A DNA stretch of 51,650 bases from Aquificaceae bacterium. GTDB taxonomy: Bacteria; Aquificota; Aquificia; Aquificales; Aquificaceae. Shown in pieces: positions 43,272 through 51,650 of this stretch. The stretch's first letter is position 1. Each line of letters begins with the position of its first letter. The stretch spans positions 1 through 51,650 of the forward strand of contig JAOAIS010000006.1 of the NCBI GenBank assembly GCA_026414575.1. The letters are read 5' to 3'. A program made the translations under genes and the position numbers. The notes beneath the pieces were generated by a model. The model made no database searches. It saw nothing but the letters and a program-made list of their open reading frames with translations, and was not told where the DNA came from.

Positions 43272-44417
43272 ATGTTTTATGTATCCAAGGTTAGCATACC
43301 CTTCTTCTTTCTTGCAGTTTTTGACCTTCTTTACTCTTTAGCGGTTAAAGGTCTGCACTCTGACATCAAAGTGGTGTGGCTTACGGCAGTATTTGGCTTT
43401 ATAGCCCATACCATAATGTCTGCCATGTACCAGATCGTGCCAAACTCTCAGGGAAGACCCCTAAGAATACCCTGGCTTTCTTACTTGGTTTTTGGATTTA
43501 GTCTTTTTTCCTCTGTGGCTTTTTATCTATTTCAGAGCCTGCTGGGAAGTATCCTTTTTTTGGCAGCTTCTTGTATTTTCCTTCTTCATATTCTAATATC
43601 CGTAAGTAATTGGCAACCCCTCACCGTTAAGTTTATTGGTGTTGGAGTGCTTTATCTACCTTTGTCTGGCCTTTTTCTTCTTCTTTCTGAGCTTGGATAT
43701 GTGCATCCTGCCCTGGCGGTGCATGCCCTTACGCTCGGTTTTATGCTGAAGGTGGTTATGGGGGTGGAATTGGCTTGGATACCCATGCTCTACATGGAAG
43801 CCCTAAATTTAAGGCTGGGCATGAGGCTTTTCCATATTAGCCTTTTTGCAGTCCCACTCTTGCTCGTAAGCTTTTATTTCTTAAACTACAAGCTGATTGC
43901 TCTTTCAAGCTTTCTTGTGCTGGTGCTTGTAGGCTATTTCCTGTACATTATCTATCTTCTCATGTCAGGAAAAAGAATGCCCAAGGAGATACCGCTCATT
44001 GTTAGGTTTCTATTGCTTGCTTTGATAATTCTTCCCTCTGGTTTGCTACTTGGTTTTTTGATGGCTAGTTATGGACTTTCTTCTTACTTGCTTTTGATTC
44101 ACCTTGACCTTCTTGTCTATGGCTTTGCTGGCATTACCATAATGGGAGGCATGGCTCATCTTTATCCCCGTATTCTTTACGGTTGGAAGTTTGCAGGCAA
44201 GGGAAGGGTAGCCATCTCAGACCTTGTGGAAGAAGGATGTCTCAGAAGGATTATGCCCTTACTTCCCATGAGCCTTGCCTGGATGATTTTCGCAGATGTC
44301 ATAGGTGGTCCGCTCAAATACGCAAATTCTCTTCCCTACACAATACTGTGGCTTCTTTTCCTTAGGAGCGTTCTTTTGAAAGGGCTTCTCTTTCGGCAGG
44401 ATGATACCACGGGCTGA
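43272..44417 (+). CDS. Heme-copper-oxidase-like polytopic membrane protein
   Basis: ~12 TM; AHTIMSAMYQIVP, HLDLLVYGFAGITIMGGMAHLYPRIL resembles CcoN-like motifs; start moved from TTG 43236 to ATG 43272. Confidence 0.65.
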   Translation: MFYVSKVSIPFFFLAVFDLLYSLAVKGLHSDIKVVWLTAVFGFIAHTIMSAMYQIVPNSQGRPLRIPWLSYLVFGFSLFSSVAFYLFQSLLGSILFLAASCIFLLHILISVSNWQPLTVKFIGVGVLYLPLSGLFLLLSELGYVHPALAVHALTLGFMLKVVMGVELAWIPMLYMEALNLRLGMRLFHISLFAVPLLLVSFYFLNYKLIALSSFLVLVLVGYFLYIIYLLMSGKRMPKEIPLIVRFLLLALIILPSGLLLGFLMASYGLSSYLLLIHLDLLVYGFAGITIMGGMAHLYPRILYGWKFAGKGRVAISDLVEEGCLRRIMPLLPMSLAWMIFADVIGGPLKYANSLPYTILWLLFLRSVLLKGLLFRQDDTTG

Positions 44418-44483
44418 ATCTGCCAAGGCTTTCACGCATTTGATTCAAAACATGGGTCTGTTTGTGGTAACATTTTTAACATT

Positions 44484-45038
44484 ATGAGTTTGCTGGCTGT
44501 ATACACGGAAGAGGGACAGCTTTTGGAACTTACCAAGGATTATAGGACCATATCGGAAAAACTTGCCGGCTTGGGTGTTAGATTTGAAAGGTGGAAGGCA
44601 GACAGGGAGCTTTCTTGGTCTGCAGGTCAAGAAGAAGTTCTTGAGGCTTACAAGGAGGATGTGAAGAGGATAGTTGAGGAATTCCGCTTTAAATCTATTG
44701 ATGTGGTAAGCCTTACGCCAGAGCATCCCAAAAAGGATGATTTAAGAAATATGTTCCTCTCGGAGCATACCCACTCGGATTTCGAGGTGCGTTTTTTTGT
44801 TGACGGTTGTGGCACCTTTTACCTTCATCCCGATGATAGGGTTTATGTTGTTCTGTGCGAGAGGGGGGACTTTATAAGCGTTCCTGCCAACACTAAGCAC
44901 TGGTTTGACATGGGGACAAAGCCCTTTTTCAAAGCCATAAGGTTCTTCTCGATACCCGAAGGCTGGGTGGCAAACTTTACAGGCTCTGACATCTCCACCA
45001 AAATACCTCCTCACGACCAAATACTTGAACTTTTATGA
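44484..45038 (+). CDS. mtnD: Acireductone dioxygenase
   Basis: EHTHSDFEVRFFVDGCGTFYLHPDD, PANTKHWFDMG. Confidence 0.9.
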   Translation: MSLLAVYTEEGQLLELTKDYRTISEKLAGLGVRFERWKADRELSWSAGQEEVLEAYKEDVKRIVEEFRFKSIDVVSLTPEHPKKDDLRNMFLSEHTHSDFEVRFFVDGCGTFYLHPDDRVYVVLCERGDFISVPANTKHWFDMGTKPFFKAIRFFSIPEGWVANFTGSDISTKIPPHDQILELL

Positions 45039-45706
45039 TTAGGGCAATTCTTACAGACATAGAAGGGACCATATCTTCCCTCGAATATGTAAAGAGTATC
45101 TTGTTTCCCTACTCCAGAGCAAGGCTTGAAGAGTTTCTAAAAAAGCATTGGGAGGAAGAAGCTATAAAAGGAATAATAGAAAAACTGCAGGATAAACTGC
45201 AAAGGCCGGTGAATCTAAAAGTGGCGGTAGAGGTCTTCGGGGACTGGGTAGACAAAGACCTTAAAGAACCCACACTCAAGGAGCTCCAAGGTCACATTTG
45301 GGAGGAGGGTTTTTTGAAGGGGGAGCTGAAGGGACACATTTACGAGGATGCTTACTCTAAGCTGAGGGAATGGAAGAAGAAGGGCTACAAGCTCTATGTT
45401 TACTCTTCTGGTTCTGTGAAGGCTCAGAGACTCTTCTTTGCCCATAGCCAGTATGGCGACCTAAGGGAGCTTTTTGATGGCTTCTTTGACACCTCTGTGG
45501 GTGGAAAAAGGGAAAGAGAATCTTACCTGAGGATAGCGGACACGGCGGGGCTTTTGCCGGAGGAGTTTATCTTTTTGTCTGATGTTAAAGAGGAGTTAGA
45601 TGCGGCAAGGTACTCGGGCATGAACACAATCCTTGTGTCCAGGAATGGCCTAACTGAAGGAGGCCTTCACAGGGTCATCAGTAATTTTTCTGAGCTTGAG
45701 CTGTAG
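45035..45706 (+). CDS. mtnC: Enolase-phosphatase E1
   Basis: ILTDIEGTISSLEYVK, VYSSGSVKAQRLFFAHS, FLSDVKEELDAA. Confidence 0.92.
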   Translation: MIRAILTDIEGTISSLEYVKSILFPYSRARLEEFLKKHWEEEAIKGIIEKLQDKLQRPVNLKVAVEVFGDWVDKDLKEPTLKELQGHIWEEGFLKGELKGHIYEDAYSKLREWKKKGYKLYVYSSGSVKAQRLFFAHSQYGDLRELFDGFFDTSVGGKRERESYLRIADTAGLLPEEFIFLSDVKEELDAARYSGMNTILVSRNGLTEGGLHRVISNFSELEL

Positions 45707-47015
45707 AGCCTTTTATTAGAAGACTAAGGGAGTAAAGGACGAAAAGCATACCTCCAATAACCGCAAAAAGGGTTCCAATACCCATAAGGCTCAGTGAGGC
45801 AAGCGCAAAGGGGTCGTCGGTGAAAGCGGTGCCGTAGGTCTTTCTGGGGGCGTTCCTTATGCCCGCCAGAAATAGGCCAAAAACGAAGAGGAACATACCC
45901 ACTCCGTATAGATAGACTTGGGGTATGGTTATGGTGCTTAACCTTGATGTGTAGCGGTAAGACACAAAAAGGCTATATGCTACTGCCATGAAGGCAAGGG
46001 TTTGACTTGTTATAACGCCATGGTAATGGGCTGGTATGCTCAGGGTTGACTTCATACCGCTATAACCCGTATCTGGGTTTATGGCATGGGACAGTAGGGA
46101 TGGCAGGACGCCTGCATAAGCTATAAGCACACCAAGAAGGTACAGAGCTACAGATATAAGGAAGGAAATGGAGTAAAGATTTTTTACCTGCGTCCTGCAG
46201 TTTTTAAGAAGATAGAAAATGTGGAAGAATATGGGAATACCAAGCCCCAGCGCATAGCCCAAGTCTGTAAACCTCCTTGCAGTCTCTGATACCGGGTCAC
46301 CAAATATGATGGGCAAAAGCACATACATAAGACAGAAGGAAAGGAAGAAAAAGCTCATATACCTTAGTCTCCCAAGGGATATTTTTATGCCCTGTTTTTC
46401 AAGAAGGTAATACCAGGAATACAGGAGCATGGTGCCGTTTATAAATTGATGTACATGTCCCGGAGCCCAGTAGAGCCTCTCGTAGAAAAGATAAAGCTCG
46501 TCTCTGCTACCGGCTTTTGGGATGGAAGTCAGGAAGGCAAAGAACATAAGAATGGAAAGGATTACCCCAAGCGAGGCAAGATGTTCCTTTGGGTCTTCTG
46601 AAAAAATGCCTCTTTCCGCATCCCTAATGAGTAAAAAGGCACCTAGCCAGAATCCTACAAAGAAGACTAAAGCACCTAACCAGAACAGGGGATGGTCTAT
46701 GGTAGGCAGGTAATTGTTGGAAATACCTCTGCCCATGCCCAGGAAGGACACGAGGGCAATCAGAACCAAACCCAAGGTTGAAAAATAGAAGGGTACAGTC
46801 AATGTTTTTTGCAAGGTCATCTGCCAAAGAAGTAAACTAAAGGTGAGGAAAAAGCCCACTATAGCTAAGTCCACATGACCTATTATTGCATGGTAAAAGT
46901 ACCCGGGCGGAACGAGCTTGTAGACCGCCGGAGTTCTCGCCACTGCCGCCACCAGAGCCAAAAGACCCCCAAGACCCAAAGATAGTATGGATAGCAAAAG
47001 CCATCTTCTGTACAT
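45678..47015 (-). CDS. Divergent heme-copper oxidase subunit I-like protein
   Basis: ~12 TM; GHVDLAIVGFF, YWAPGHVHQFINGT, IPAHYHGVITSQTLAFM, GIRNAPRKTYGT. Confidence 0.7.
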   Translation of the reverse strand: MYRRWLLLSILSLGLGGLLALVAAVARTPAVYKLVPPGYFYHAIIGHVDLAIVGFFLTFSLLLWQMTLQKTLTVPFYFSTLGLVLIALVSFLGMGRGISNNYLPTIDHPLFWLGALVFFVGFWLGAFLLIRDAERGIFSEDPKEHLASLGVILSILMFFAFLTSIPKAGSRDELYLFYERLYWAPGHVHQFINGTMLLYSWYYLLEKQGIKISLGRLRYMSFFFLSFCLMYVLLPIIFGDPVSETARRFTDLGYALGLGIPIFFHIFYLLKNCRTQVKNLYSISFLISVALYLLGVLIAYAGVLPSLLSHAINPDTGYSGMKSTLSIPAHYHGVITSQTLAFMAVAYSLFVSYRYTSRLSTITIPQVYLYGVGMFLFVFGLFLAGIRNAPRKTYGTAFTDDPFALASLSLMGIGTLFAVIGGMLFVLYSLSLLIKGSTAQAQKNY

Positions 47016-47016
47016 T

Positions 47017-47895
47017 TTATCTCCTCATGTCAAAGACCATAATGGAGAAGAGCAGGGCTATGTATAGAACCGAATAGAAAAAGAGAAGCATGCCGTTGGG
47101 CTTTTTGGAAAATACAAAGCGTAGTGTAAGCAAGAGGTACAGAAGGCTAAGAAAAAGTGCGGATGTAAAATATACATGTCCAGCCAGACCATATATGGAG
47201 GGTAGCAGTGTTATTGGTAAGAGTCCTGCGGTATACAAGAGCGTCTTTATTTTAGTGTGTTCCACGCCCTTTGCCACTGGCATGGTGGGTATCCCCGCTC
47301 GTTTGTAATCCTCCGCATACTTTATTGCAAGAACCCAGAAGTGGGGAGGCTGCCAGAGAAACATGATGAGGAAAAGTATCAAGGCTTCAAAGCCCACCTC
47401 GCCTTTCACCGCAGAGTAGCCTATGACAGGGGGCAAGGAGCCAGATATGCCTCCTATTTCCGTTGCGAGAGGACTCTTTCTTTTGAGGGCAAGCGTGTAC
47501 ACCACCACGTAAAAGAAGGAAGCAAGAAAAACAAAAAAGGTTGAGAGAAGGTTTACCCTTGACACCATGACCATCGCCGACAGCATTAGCAGGACAACAC
47601 CCAAAAATAGGGCACTTTTGGGGCTTACTGCACCACTTGGTAGCGGTCTTGTCTTTGTCCTTTCCATAAGGGCGTCTATGTCCTTATCCAAGAACTGGTT
47701 GAGAACGGCAGAGCCTGCAGAAGCTAAGCCAGTGCCAAGAAGGGTCCAAAGGACAAGCAATGGGTCAGGAAAGCCCCTTTGGGCAAAGTACATGCCCGTA
47801 AGGGTGGTTATAAGAACAAGCACCACTATGCCGGGTTTTGTAAGAGCTATGTAGTCCTTTAACACACTGCTGTAGATTATAGCTTTGCTTACCAT
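47017..47895 (-). CDS. ctaB: Protoheme IX farnesyltransferase (heme O synthase)
   Basis: NQFLDKDIDALMERTKTRPLPSG; start at MVSKAIIYSS (47895). Confidence 0.93.
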   Translation of the reverse strand: MVSKAIIYSSVLKDYIALTKPGIVVLVLITTLTGMYFAQRGFPDPLLVLWTLLGTGLASAGSAVLNQFLDKDIDALMERTKTRPLPSGAVSPKSALFLGVVLLMLSAMVMVSRVNLLSTFFVFLASFFYVVVYTLALKRKSPLATEIGGISGSLPPVIGYSAVKGEVGFEALILFLIMFLWQPPHFWVLAIKYAEDYKRAGIPTMPVAKGVEHTKIKTLLYTAGLLPITLLPSIYGLAGHVYFTSALFLSLLYLLLTLRFVFSKKPNGMLLFFYSVLYIALLFSIMVFDMRR

Positions 47896-48755
47896 GCAGG
47901 TTTTACCTTGGGTTCTAGAGTAGATTTTAAAGAAAGGTTGTAGGTTAGCCAAGCAAAAAGGAAAAAGCCCATGGCTGTGTCAAGAAACACCAAGGGCAAG
48001 AAAAAGCCGGAAACCACCATGGATATGGCGAACACAAACTGAAGGTTTATGAGGATAAAGGCGGTAAGGGTGGTTTTGTTAAAGTTGGTAAGGAGTGCAA
48101 GGAGGAAAGATAGCCATGTAACATAGGATATGTTCCTATGGGCAAACTGAAGGGCCACCTGCCAGTTGTTTAATTCTGGTATAAGTTTACCATTACAAAA
48201 GGGCCACTCGTGCCCGCAGGCTTCACCAGAGCCCGTGTATCTAACCAAAACGCCGGTTATCATTGTGGTTACCGCAAAGGCATAAGCCCACCAGGGAACT
48301 CCGGCAGTATTTTCTTCCTTTGTCAAAAACCTGTAGGTTAGCACTAGCGCGCCCAGTATTACCATAGATTCGTATATATGAAGGGATTCAAGAAGCATGT
48401 GGGAGATATACTTGAGGTTTGGCGCCTCCGATTGTATCATCTTCATGCCCGTCAGGGCTGCAGAGACGGTAAAAAGGAGGGCTATCAGGGAGGTTACTTT
48501 GGAAGACCTTGGGGAATTCTTGTGCTTAAACCATACAAATAGGAAAGTAGCAAGTACAAAAATGCCTGCAAGACCGCTTACAGTTCTGTGACCCATCTCT
48601 AACTTTGCGGAGGTGTCCTTTGGCAGTTGGAAACTGCCGTAGCAGAGGGGCCAATCGGGGCAGGCAAGGCCTGAGTCTGTGGACCTCACCGCACCTCCCC
48701 ATATCATCACTATGTAAGTAAAAAGAATGGCAAGCCCAAGAAACAATCTAAGCAT
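47889..48755 (-). CDS. ctaA: Heme A synthase (CtaA/COX15)
   Basis: GGAVRSTDSGLACPDWPLC, EMGHRTVSG, QFAHRNISYV; 8 TM. Confidence 0.9.
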   Translation of the reverse strand: MLRLFLGLAILFTYIVMIWGGAVRSTDSGLACPDWPLCYGSFQLPKDTSAKLEMGHRTVSGLAGIFVLATFLFVWFKHKNSPRSSKVTSLIALLFTVSAALTGMKMIQSEAPNLKYISHMLLESLHIYESMVILGALVLTYRFLTKEENTAGVPWWAYAFAVTTMITGVLVRYTGSGEACGHEWPFCNGKLIPELNNWQVALQFAHRNISYVTWLSFLLALLTNFNKTTLTAFILINLQFVFAISMVVSGFFLPLVFLDTAMGFFLFAWLTYNLSLKSTLEPKVKPAW

Positions 48756-48875
48756 AGTTTATAAATTATATCTTATCAAGATGCGTCGGAAGAAAAATTT
48801 CGGGCAAGCCTTATGCAGAAACTGTGTGGATGGTCTGATATGGTATGACTGTAAGGAAGCTCTAAGGGCATAAAA

Positions 48876-50012
48876 GTGTTAGCCTTGCTTGTGGCAGTCT
48901 TAGTAGGTGCGGGTCTTATATTCTCCTATGTAAAAGCCAGCAGTAGTGCCGATTCTACTCCGCAGGATTGCACCGTTGTTGTAAAAAGCTTGAGTGAACT
49001 CAGGAATACCTTGACAAGCGTCCAGAAGAACAACATGGACAATTTTGTATGCATTCAGGCGGGAACTTACATGGTGACCCAGGCGTTAATCTACAACACA
49101 GAGGACGGGATGACGAGCATAGTCTAACCATAAAAGCATTGGACGGTCAAGTAGTGCTTGACGGTGATGGTAAAACGCAAATAATGATTATTGACACCGG
49201 TACCGATAATAACGGCAAGGGTGACCGAGCATATATAGTTATAAAAGGCATAACCTTCCAAAAAGGTTTGGCTTCAAAGTATGGTGGCGGTTTGCTTATA
49301 AAGACAGGGAATGCAGGGATAACCTTGATAAATAACACTCTCTATGCCAATCAGGCTCATAGTGGTGCTAGTGGCTACTTATATTCATATTCTGGCACTA
49401 TATATATTGTCAATAATGTGTTCTAAAATAACAGCGTCACGCACCACAGTGGTGGAGTATATGCGCATTTATTTGCGGGTAGTATACTACTTATTAACAA
49501 CACATTTGTTAGTAATAACGCCTTTGAGTATTATGGTGGTGGAGCATTTGTTCGTGTAGATGAAGAATTTGGAAGTAGAATAGCCCCACGTCATGAAGTA
49601 GTGATTTCGATATACAACGACATCTTGTGGCAAAATGTAGCACATGCGGGTGGTAATGATGGAAACGACCTATATATAGATAGCTATGGCGACCGTGACG
49701 ATTGACCACCTGAGTTAGACCTTTACAATAATAACTTCTCTGGGAATGCGAACTTTGGTGTTAAGATAGGAGACCCATATATTAAGTCAGAAGACCTGTA
49801 TACAAGGCGAATGCTAATAGTTACATATGAACAAGCTGGCAACATTACAAGCAGACACAAAGTTCGTAGGGGTTGCAGACTTCAGACTAAAAGAGGGCTC
49901 TCCCTGTATAGATGCAGACAGGAATGATGTTCCAGAGCTTCCACCGACGGACAGGGACGGAAAGCCAAGAATCAACGGTCGTGCTTTGGATATAGTGACT
50001 TACGAGTTTTAG
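48876..50012 (+). pseudogene. Decayed right-handed beta-helix / choice-of-anchor Q-like surface protein
   Basis: Signal-like N-terminus, then collinear fragments in shifted frames (shift near 49107-49110; in-frame TAA 49424-49426; in-frame TGA 49703-49705; further indel(s) near 49795-49826), ending in SPCIDADRNDVPELPPTDRDGKPRINGRALDIVTYEF. Confidence 0.85.
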
Positions 50013-50020
50013 CGCACTGG

Positions 50021-50899
50021 TTAAACCTCAGTAGGCTGTATGAGAAGCTCCCTTAAGTATTTAGTAAGGTCTTCCCTAAGGTCATCTCTCTGTAGTGCAA
50101 ACTCAAGCATGGTTTGCAGGTAGCCCATTGGTGTACCCGTGTCGTAAACCTTGGAATCTATCTTGATAGCGTAAACCGCCTCCTGTTCAAGAAGTAGCTT
50201 GATGGCATCTGTAAGTTGTATCTCTCCGCCTTTGCCTGGCGCTGTTATCTTTAATTTTTCGAAGATTTTGGGCGTAAAAAGGTACCTTCCAACGATGGCA
50301 AGTCTTGATGGGGCTTCTTCGGGCTTTGGCTTTTCCACAAGGTCGTCGATTATGTAGATGTCCTTCTCTATGTGCCTACCATCTATGATACCGTATTTGG
50401 AAACCTCTCTTTGTTCCACCTCAAAGACCGCTATTACGCTCTTACCAAACCTTCTGTAGACTTCCGTCATTTTCATCAGCACATTATCCTCGTCCTTTAG
50501 AATTACATCTCCAAGGCAAACTATAAAGGGTTCATAACCCACTGCAGGTTCCGACACCAGCACCGCATGACCAAGTCCAAGTTGTTCTTTCTGTCTTATG
50601 TATATAGGATTTATCAGCCTGCTTATCTCCATTATGTTTTTAAGAAGCTCTTTTTTTCCACACTGTTCAAGGTGCTTCTCAAGGTCCGTGTTTATGTCAA
50701 AGTGGTGTTCTATGGGTCTTTTGTGTCTTCCCGTCACAAAGATTATGTTGTCAATGCCAGCTCCCAAGCACTCCTCTACTATGAATTGTATTACAGGCTT
50801 GTCGATTATTGGAAACATCTCCTTTGGCATTGCCTTTGTTGCTGGCAAAAACCTGGTCCCCCAGCCTGCCACTGGCAAGACAGCTTTCCTCACCTCCAT
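50021..50899 (-). CDS. galU: UTP-glucose-1-phosphate uridylyltransferase
   Basis: KAVLPVAGWGTRFLPATKAMPKEMFPIIDKPVIQFIVEE. Confidence 0.95.
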   Translation of the reverse strand: MEVRKAVLPVAGWGTRFLPATKAMPKEMFPIIDKPVIQFIVEECLGAGIDNIIFVTGRHKRPIEHHFDINTDLEKHLEQCGKKELLKNIMEISRLINPIYIRQKEQLGLGHAVLVSEPAVGYEPFIVCLGDVILKDEDNVLMKMTEVYRRFGKSVIAVFEVEQREVSKYGIIDGRHIEKDIYIIDDLVEKPKPEEAPSRLAIVGRYLFTPKIFEKLKITAPGKGGEIQLTDAIKLLLEQEAVYAIKIDSKVYDTGTPMGYLQTMLEFALQRDDLREDLTKYLRELLIQPTEV

Positions 50900-50910
50900 A
50901 TCTATACCTC

Positions 50911-51345
50911 CTACATAAGGTTCATCTTCTTCAAAAGGTTTGCTACTTCTTTATCTCTTTCCGCTGTGTTTCTAAGGGCTTCCAGTAGAACCTGCACTTT
51001 TTCTCTATCCTTGCCTAAACCTTCTTCTATCTTCTTCATCTTTTCCTCAAAGGGTCTTACCATGGTTCTTCTGTCCCAAAGGGCAAAGCCTATAGTAACT
51101 CCAGTTATGCTTACAAATATACCGGAGAGTATCCAAAGAAAGTTGACGAGGTCATCAATGCGTTTTTCCACCTGCTCAAACCTTTTGTCCACCTGCTCAA
51201 ATCTTTTGTCCACTTGCTCCATGAAAACCTTCAAAGTAGCTTTTAACTCGGCCACATCCCTGAGGAGTTGTTTTTCTTCTTCTTGCGTCAATGCAAAGGA
51301 TAGACTGAGAATTGCAAATATGGTGGCTAAAACCCTAAAAAGCAT
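50911..51345 (-). CDS. Hypothetical coiled-coil membrane protein with tandem heptads
   Basis: Signal-like N-terminus, FMEQVDKRFEQVDKRFEQVEKRIDDL repeats, one TM. Confidence 0.6.
   Translation of the reverse strand: MLFRVLATIFAILSLSFALTQEEEKQLLRDVAELKATLKVFMEQVDKRFEQVDKRFEQVEKRIDDLVNFLWILSGIFVSITGVTIGFALWDRRTMVRPFEEKMKKIEEGLGKDREKVQVLLEALRNTAERDKEVANLLKKMNLM
51167..51219 (-). repeat. Short 21-nt tandem repeat (about 2.5 copies) encoding EQVDKRF heptads
   Basis: TCCACCTGCTCAAACCTTTTG / TCCACCTGCTCAAATCTTTTG / TCCACTTGCTCC. Confidence 0.8.
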
Positions 51346-51355
51346 AAAACTCCCT

Positions 51356-51650
51356 CTATTTTAGAATATACTCTATCATGAGCTGACAGGCAACGGGATT
51401 TGCAAAGCTTCCTATCCTTTCGGAGAAAAACTCTCTGTCCTGAATTATCCTTTCCAACAGATTTAGAACTCTATCCAGGCTTGCATCCCTTTCCTCCAGA
51501 ACAAGACCCCCGCCTAAACTTTCAATTTCTTTTGCGTTGTAAAGCTGGTGGTTGTAAACTGCATGGGGAAAGGGTACGAAAAGGGCAGGAATTTGGTAAA
51601 GGGACAGCTCCGTTATGGAGCTTGCGCCTGCTCTACTTATGGCTATAGTG
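51356..51650 (-). CDS. murG: MurG C-terminus (partial, runs off window)
   Basis: Manual reverse translation: TIAISRAGASSITELSLYQIPALFVPFPHAVYNHQLYNAKEIE...IEYILK*. Confidence 0.88.
   Translation of the reverse strand, partial: TIAISRAGASSITELSLYQIPALFVPFPHAVYNHQLYNAKEIESLGGGLVLEERDASLDRVLNLLERIIQDREFFSERIGSFANPVACQLMIEYILK

Noticed and set aside
50567-51364. 265-aa plus-strand ORF across galU and the coiled-coil gene
   Set aside because: Shadow ORF opposite a clear galU start and its intergenic region

Overview
The window looks like a compact, thermophile-type bacterial chromosome segment. Gene content and order suggest the Aquificales (Hydrogenobacter/Thermocrinis-like), but this is inference because no search was run. 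Recognisable blocks: a heme-c sensor diguanylate cyclase and mutS2; sqr divergent from a Rieske/cyt b/cyt c1 operon; a nuclease/COG2112-like kinase/HMA/MobA/lytic transglycosylase cluster; rlmN-lepB; an uninterrupted minus-strand spc-alpha ribosomal superoperon (rplN to rplQ, with secY, adk, map, infA, rpoA); an ArsA-type ATPase; UDG4, nuoEF, mqnD, lpxD, skp; a tRNA-Leu(UAG)-tig-clpP-clpX unit; glcF-like, galE, SufT-like, V4R, YjbQ and rseP genes; methionine-salvage mtnD/mtnC; two heme-copper-oxidase-like membrane proteins with ctaA/ctaB; a decayed beta-helix pseudogene; galU; and a partial murG. I saw no CRISPR array, intact mobile element or rRNA. The best candidate for something undescribed is the 3' tail of the ribosomal superoperon (12919-15274). 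It encodes a protein that reads as pseudo-receiver + DUF4388-like + metal-ligand-less flavodiiron/ODP-like domain, a small helical protein, and a protein resembling a GlmM/phosphohexomutase domain I without its catalytic loop. Other signals: a ctaA-ctaB-HCO-like operon in which canonical heme/Cu ligands appear replaced; a tRNA abutting the Shine-Dalgarno of tig; 3' overlap of all six intact convergent gene pairs; and several transcription-unit-leading genes that look leaderless.
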